This document shows positions 9,555 to 14,398 of a stretch of 14,398 nucleotides of DNA, piece after piece. The translations under genes were made by a program, and so were the position numbers. Origin of the DNA: Spirogloea muscicola. Taxonomy: Eukaryota > Streptophyta > Zygnematophyceae > Spirogloeales > Spirogloeaceae. The stretch spans positions 54,672 through 69,069 of the forward strand of contig WELB01000047.1 of the NCBI GenBank assembly GCA_009602725.1, read 5' to 3'. Numbering within the stretch: the stretch's first letter is position 1; each line of letters opens with the position of its first letter. The notes below the pieces were generated by a model. That model ran no database searches, was not told the origin of the DNA, and saw only the letters and a program-made list of their open reading frames with translations.

Positions 9555-10159
9555 GGCCGTTGGCCGGGCTGGCGCCTCGGCGGGCCTATGCAAAGCTCCT
9601 CGCTGCGAATATAGAGCACCCGCTGCCCAGCTGATGGCATCACCGCCTTGCATTCTCAGGCTCCTTGCTGCTGATCAGGCCTGCACATGCATGCGCCGCG
9701 CCGCAAGCTGATCGCAGCTGCTGGCCGTTGCCCGTCATCCGAATCCATGCGTGAGCCTCCGCAGGCTATTTTAGGGGTAGGCTCGGGCAGCAGTGGCGGC
9801 CGTCGCCGGCCTGCAACTCCTTCACGCCTTGAAGGGACGGAAGCACATGTGGCGAGGATGGCGGGAATGGCGGCAGGCGCAGCCGCCAGAGACGACAGCC
9901 CTGCCGCGGTACTGAGCACCTGCTGACAGGGCGGAGGTCGCCGGACCTGCCTCTGCAGCGGCGACGGCGGCGACGGCGGCGGCGGCGGCGTAGAGCGCGG
10001 CGCACTTCACGCGTGGGGCTCGAGGGGCCTGCAGCCTGACATGGAGGGGGCCCGAGGGCCACCTCAGATAAAGGATATCGAAGATTCTAACAGAGCAGCT
10101 CTGGGCCTGGCGCTTGATTGACGTTCGGTCTCACGGGGCCTCAGCCGAGGGATCAGACG
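9555..10159. promoter_or_regulatory. GC-rich divergent spacer, probable bidirectional promoter
   Basis: This stretch lies between the proposed minus-strand start at 9554 and the plus-strand hydrolase start near 10160. It is GC-rich and has a GGC/GAC triplet run at 9961-9990. Open frames on both strands (for example 9687-9926 on plus and 9656-10010 on minus) are driven by composition, several only have GTG or TTG starts, and none is recognisable. Part of the minus strand may be a 5' exon of the SPARK-like gene. No TATA box was found. Confidence 0.35.
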
Positions 10160-10250
10160 ATGGATCATATTCTTGCGCCCCACCTCGGGGTTGTCGACGG
10201 GTGCTCAGCCAAACAGGCTCTGCTTATCTCACTTTCTGAGCGATCCGGCT

Positions 10251-10281
<31 letters not shown>

Positions 10282-12815
10282 GGGCGGCGGGGAGTCGCAG
10301 GAGCTGAGAGCGGCGGAGCTCGAGGTGCCGCCGGGCAGAGGCAGCCACTGGCCGCAGTCCCCCGCCGCGCCGTGCGAGGGCCGGTGCGGGAGTGACGGGC
10401 AAGCGGTCACCTCCGCCGCAACCGCCGCCGCCGCCGCCGCTGCCGCCGCCGCGGGCGCCAGAGCCGCCACGTCGAGTACCTGGTACGGCACGGGGTGCTG
10501 CGACNCTGGCATCCTCCAGCATGCCGTCGTCGCCGCCGCGCCGCAGCGCCGTCGTGGTCAGCCCGGCCGGCCGATCGCAGGCAGCCGCTGCCGCCTAGCG
10601 GCGGCAGCGGCCGAGGACGATGGGCCGGGCCCGCTGGATGACGCCGCAATCAAGGCCGTCGCGGACCCCGACGCGCCGGAGAGCGTGGCGACCGCCGCCA
10701 CCACCGCCGCGCTCGTCGGCCAGGAGCCGGGCTCCGCAGTGCAGGCCGCCGTGGCTGCCGCTCAGGCCACGCTGCAGCGCCAGCCGTCTGCCGAGCCTGA
10801 AGCAGAGCCTGAAGCGGCCCCAGCGGTGGTTTCGCCGGCCTTGGCCGCGATCTACTCGCAGTGCCGGACCTGGCACTGGCGGGGCCACGCCATCAACTAT
10901 GTGGCCGTCGGGCAGGGCCCGCCCGTCCTCCTCGTGCACGGCTTTGGAGCTTCCATTGGCCACTGGCGCAAGTGAGCAGCTCCGCACTTGCAATCGACCC
11001 AAATGCTACAAGAGCATGCCTCGGCGTTAGGGTCAGGGTTTAGGGTTTGGGGTTTAGGGATCTAGGTTAGGGTTCGCGTCTTTCTTTGTCGGTCACGTAG
11101 GCATCACGAAGGTGCCCTCACCCCCACTGTTGGTCCATTCTCAACCACTCGACTTACAACAACGCTCAGCTGATGACATGGTCAATATAGCTGATGCCAA
11201 GGCACATCTGTGCTTCAGGGCCTTCTCACCTACTCTGAAGAAACTGACGAGATTGTGCAGGAATATTCCTGTGCTTGCAGAACAGCATACGGTGTACGCA
11301 CTTGATCTCCTTGGTCTTGGCGCATCAGCAAAGCCAACGGGCTTCAAGTACACGATGGAGAACTGGGGAGAGGTACAGGACTGTAGTGCATGTTTCTCTA
11401 ACGTGCATCTGGTGACTGCGGTTGCTCACCTCAGGGGTAAGAGGGCATAGAAGCTGATTTTGACATGAGAAGGCCTTGCTTGATGTCAGCTTTGATGCAC
11501 TGTCAAGCCAAAAGCACTGTTTGTGAACAGAGCAAGTATACAAGACCCTTGCCTTTGGCTGACAAGTGCAAGTCAGATACCTAAGTCTGGCTGAGGAGTT
11601 TGTCCTTGGCCTAGCAGCTCCTCATAGACTTCATAACGGAGATAGTCTTGGAGCCCGTTGTCTTGGTGGGCAATTCGATTGGGAGTCTTGCCACGTTGAT
11701 TGCTGGTGCAGGTATGTCATCCTGGCGTCTGTGTGAAGTAAGTGATATGACGTAAGTGCTTCTGACAACAAGAAAGGCATGCCACGATAACAACTTGTTA
11801 TTTCATTCTCCTCATTTCCAGAATAGGCTTCTGCAAGATTCCGATGCTTGTTTGATGGTAGCATCATAACTTGCGGCCAGGGATAGCTGAAGTGAATGTC
11901 CCCTCCGATTGCAGATGCACCACAAGGGCTGGTCCGCGGCGTCGCGCTCCTCAATTGTGCAGGAGGCATGAATAACAAGGCAGTCGTAGATGATTGGCGG
12001 TTGCGAGTATCACTACCCATCTTCTGGCTAATAGACTGGATCCTGCTGCAACCAGATTTTGCTCGACGGCTCTTTGACAGAGTGAAAAGCAAGTAAGTGG
12101 GTGAAATTCCAGGCAAGCCCATACTGGATTCTCTAAAACATATGACTGAGCTTTTTCGAGTTCGACAACGCGATGTGGTATTTCTTGCAGGGGCAATATA
12201 CGCAATGTCTTACAGTCGGTGTACAGCAACAAGGATGCAGTAGATGATGAATTGGTCGAGGTACATAAATCTCGACACAAGCTTTGGTCAATTCTGCGGA
12301 GGTGTCTTGCTTATTAACTAAGCTTATCAACTTAGTACAGAACTGCTCACTCTGACCAGGAACACTGCCCGGAGCATTGTCTGCCACACTTGTCCGTAAT
12401 TGATGAACGAGCAAATGCGACTTGCTTTTCTTGAGATTGATAATTGAACATGTTCTCACCAACATCGTATACTGACGCTGAGCAGGTCATTCTTAAGCCT
12501 GCCGATGATGAGGGAGCTCTGGACGCCTTTGTTTCTATCATAACAGGCCCTCCTGGTCCCCGACCAGAGACTTTAGTGCCCAGAGTAAGCTCCCCACTGC
12601 TCATTATCTGGGGAGACGAAGATCCTTTCACGCCCAACAATGGTCCGGTTGGTCGCTACTTCAGAAATTTGCAGGAGACGAGGCCAGACTGCCAGTTTGT
12701 GGAGATCAAGGGGATGGGTCACTGTCCTCATGATGATGACCCACAGTCAGTCCACGATGTCTTGCTGCCCTGGTTGGCGCAGCTGCCCAAAAAGTCAGGT
12801 GCACTTGTGCCTTAA
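10160..12815 (+). CDS. Alpha/beta hydrolase (At4g36530-like), probably plastid, six exons
   Basis: Exons: 10160-10971, 11261-11372, 11618-11711, 11915-12092, 12191-12260, 12486-12815; phases match at all five introns. From the ATG at 10160 it is about 531 residues. The first 240 or so are low complexity (Gly, Ala and Glu-Pro runs) and may be partly wrong because of the N at 10505. The hydrolase core is about 290 residues. It has oxyanion-loop HGFG (260-263), the nucleophile elbow GNSIGS (Ser 328, codon 11675-11677), WGDEDPFTP with the likely catalytic Asp 468 (12621-12623) and GMGHCPHDDDP with His 501 (12720-12722). ALDLLGLGASAKP and ALLNCAGGMN fit the plant and cyanobacterial At4g36530-type group, relatives of haloalkane dehalogenases and pheophytinase. 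The triad is complete, so an active hydrolase is expected. The substrate is unknown. Plastid targeting is inferred from the family; no clear transit peptide is seen. Confidence 0.88.
10251..10291. repeat. GGC triplet run (poly-Gly if translated)
   Basis: About ten uninterrupted GCG/GGC units are followed by imperfect ones. If the ATG at 10160 is right, the run encodes about 13 glycines. It is complementary to the GCC run at 10422-10452, so the two could pair into a large hairpin. Confidence 0.9.
10422..10452. repeat. GCC triplet run (poly-Ala if translated)
   Basis: A GCC run interrupted once by GCT encodes alanines in the hydrolase frame. It lies about 150 bases downstream of, and is complementary to, the GGC run, and about 50 bases before the N at 10505. 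Confidence 0.9.
10505..10505. other. Undetermined base (N) in hydrolase exon 1
   Basis: This single N follows two complementary triplet runs that are hard to sequence. Downstream of it the frame leading into the conserved hydrolase core is open and reads as an ordinary Ala/Glu/Pro linker. Upstream, all frames are composition-driven, so I cannot tell whether the frame is kept across the N. Confidence 0.7.
11027..11074 (+). repeat. Interstitial telomere-like repeat, degenerate TTTAGGG
   Basis: About 48 bases hold several TTAGGG, TTTAGGG, TTTGGGG and CTAGG variants in a row, with the G-rich strand on plus. It lies inside intron 1 of the hydrolase gene (10972-11260). TTTAGGG is the telomere unit of land plants and of several green algae such as Chlorella. 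The variants show it is an old or degraded insert and not an active chromosome end. Confidence 0.85.
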
Positions 12816-13439
12816 CTTGCACTCTTTCGTTTTGTCATTGTACAAGGACGTCTGCCTGAAGATGGCCTAGTACAGATATTCATAAGCGGCCTAAGTTTAT
12901 ATGCACGTCAATTGCTTGAGATCCGCTTGTATAGACACCATGAATTTCCGGCCAAACTTTTGTAAAGCGGAAGACCTGGCAACATCAGGGTATCCAGCCA
13001 TACAACATTATTCATTGATATTGTGCAGAATACACAGAAAGTCCAGAAAGCTATTCTTAATAGGAGCACTAGATGTTGATGACAGTACCAGGATTTGCGC
13101 TGCCAATCTCTGCCCATGCCGGGCAGGGTTCAACGCATGTGCAACAGACTCTCACGCAGGGCGCTAGGGACCAAAACGCTGGCATGTCAGCATCAGTCAT
13201 TACACTGCATTTACTTGTCCTCATTACGAGAGAGTATATCCTCTGCGCTTTCTTGATGTCAAGGGTGCTACTATAGCTTTGATGAGCATAAACTTAACTC
13301 TCAGCACTGGTACTACCATTTCCCTGGCATTTGTGGCAGGTCTTCTACATACAACAGTGCAGCTCCATCATTGTCGTTGGTCTATTGCCTGCTCATGCGC
13401 ATAAGCTTTGACAAGTCAAGAAGGCTTATAGCAGACATG
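12816..13439. other. Region downstream of the hydrolase gene, no gene seen
   Basis: It holds the hydrolase 3' untranslated region, with a TGTAA near its start. The short open frames on both strands have no recognisable content or consistent splice signals. Confidence 0.45.
12961..12965 (+). terminator. Candidate TGTAA polyadenylation signal for the hydrolase gene
   Basis: TGTAA lies 146 bases past the stop codon at 12813-12815, a normal distance for a green-algal 3' end. Short motif, so only moderate support. Confidence 0.4.
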
Positions 13440-13441
13440 AC

Positions 13442-14258
13442 ATGCAAGTTTGTACGACGTATACAGCTAGTCAAATTCTCTTGGTGTCAAAGGAGACAGT
13501 ATTTGGTGCAGAGAAAGTGCTGCGCTCAAATGTATGGCTGCGGGACGCAGCCGGCAGCGAGTTGCTCCTTCTCAACCTTCAAAAATTGGCGAAGCGACTT
13601 CTATTGCACCTCTTGACTGTATTCTACAGCCGCCGCTTCTGCTTCTCGTGTTCCCGTCTCCACGTCCTCAGCTGGGTGTTTGCTCCTCTCCACAGGTCCA
13701 GCAGATTGCCCCCATGTCTGAAGGGTGCAGATGCAGATGTGCTCATGGCGGCTTCTGCCATAAGCGTAGTTAGATCAGAGGTCAAGGGCAGCAGACCGAG
13801 CAGCCCAGCTTGGATGTCGCTGGGTTGCTCGCTCAGGTGCACCGGTGCGCCTCAATTGTGCTTCAGCGTGTCCAGGCAACACGAGTTGCAACTCAACTGC
13901 GAAGGCCATAGCCCTTACGTTACTGCGGGTTCTACATTACTACCACACCCAACATGTGCGACGTCCGCTGGCCCGGGGCCCGTTCACACGACGCTAGAAT
14001 TCCAGGCCAAATCCACCTCAGCAAACACGTGGCGCGTGTAGCCACGTCAGCGTCCGAGTCGGAAGCAGCAACTGCCGCGCGCAAATGGGCGGCCCGGGCC
14101 AAAATGAGGGTGCGCCAATGGCGGCGCGCCCAAGGGCCGAGGAGCGGGACGGCGACGGAACGAGCGCCGCCGCCCGTCGCGGGAAATGTGGGATCTCGCC
14201 CCCGCCCTGGGACCGGCGCAGTGGGGGCTCGGCGGGTGCGCGGAGGCATTTCGCCCAC
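13442..14258 (-). CDS. Possible minus-strand gene of unknown function, incomplete
   Basis: I do not recognise this gene. On minus, 13842-13624 reads as ordinary hydrophilic protein, ending LWRGANTQLRTWRREHEKQK, with many CTG, CAG and GAG codons. A 51-base intron just before its stop (GTAGAA to TTGAAG) would join it in frame to a Ser-rich tail containing RRSNSLPAASRSHTF that ends near 13460, but that intron is shorter than any other here and its splice sites are weak. A first exon may lie in the GC island (ATG near 14249, Arg/Pro/Ala-rich, with SDSDADVA near 14050). The middle is not resolved. A rival is the 199-residue open frame on plus at 13442-14041 (ATG start), whose Cys/Ser/Leu/Arg-rich text looks more like the antisense of a coding strand. 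Strand and limits are uncertain. Confidence 0.25.
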
Positions 14259-14398
14259 CGAACGGTGCGAGGGGCTTCGTCCGATCCAACGAGAGCCGCC
14301 GCCCCGTGGCGCGCGGGCCAGGGGCCCCTGGGGCGTGGAGGGAGGGGGCGGGGGGGGGCCCCGGGGCGAGGAGCGCCTTCAATGCTCAGAGCGGGCGC
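14040..14398. promoter_or_regulatory. GC island at the right edge, probably the 5' end of a gene
   Basis: The composition turns sharply GC-rich, with long G runs near 14341-14362. In this window such islands precede the PAM16, PPR and hydrolase genes, so this one probably marks another gene start, reading either left on minus into 13442-14258 or right out of the window. Confidence 0.4.

Noticed and set aside
10229-10522. Minus-strand open frame rich in Gly and Ala
   Set aside because: It is made of triplet runs and contains the N; no motif, and the opposite strand carries the hydrolase exon.
11631-12122. 163-residue minus-strand open frame
   Set aside because: Antisense to hydrolase exons 3 and 4, which carry the catalytic elbow and splice in phase.

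Overview
This is a piece of eukaryotic nuclear DNA, most probably from a green alga (Chlorophyta, perhaps Trebouxiophyceae). Every recognisable gene is split by GT-AG introns of about 90 to 530 bases, usually ending in TGCAG or a similar CAG. The proteins resemble those of land plants most closely. A degenerate stretch of the plant-type telomere repeat TTTAGGG sits in one intron, whereas Chlamydomonas relatives usually use TTTTAGGG. Gene 5' ends lie in very GC-rich islands full of GCC/GGC triplets, and the rest is close to 50% GC. Two single N bases (2655 and 10505) lie in these islands.

Layout: (1) 440-1049 (+), a two-exon gene for PAM16/TIM16, a subunit of the mitochondrial protein-import motor. 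(2) 1050-2592, no gene seen; it holds a 147-bp tandem duplication (1424-1712). (3) 2593-6890 (+), a twelve-exon gene for a P-class pentatricopeptide-repeat (PPR) protein with four PPR motifs and an acidic C-terminal tail, similar to Arabidopsis At4g35850. (4) 9554-7450 (-), a gene for a secreted, cysteine-rich, glycosylation-site-rich protein. I assembled its last five exons from matching splice phases, and it looks like the SPARK / At1g61900 family of plant extracellular proteins. (5) 9555-10159, a GC-rich spacer, probably a divergent promoter. (6) 10160-12815 (+), a six-exon gene for an alpha/beta hydrolase similar to plant At4g36530, with an intact Ser-Asp-His triad. (7) 13440-14398, an unresolved region with coding-like stretches on both strands and a GC island at the right edge.

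PAM16 and the PPR protein both point to mitochondria. The hydrolase group is usually plastid-targeted, and the SPARK-like protein would be at the cell surface or outside. These are independent nuclear genes and not an operon. I see no bacterial genes, tRNA, rRNA, CRISPR array or transposase. Exon limits were read by eye from splice consensus, reading phase and family resemblance; none was checked against RNA or a database.
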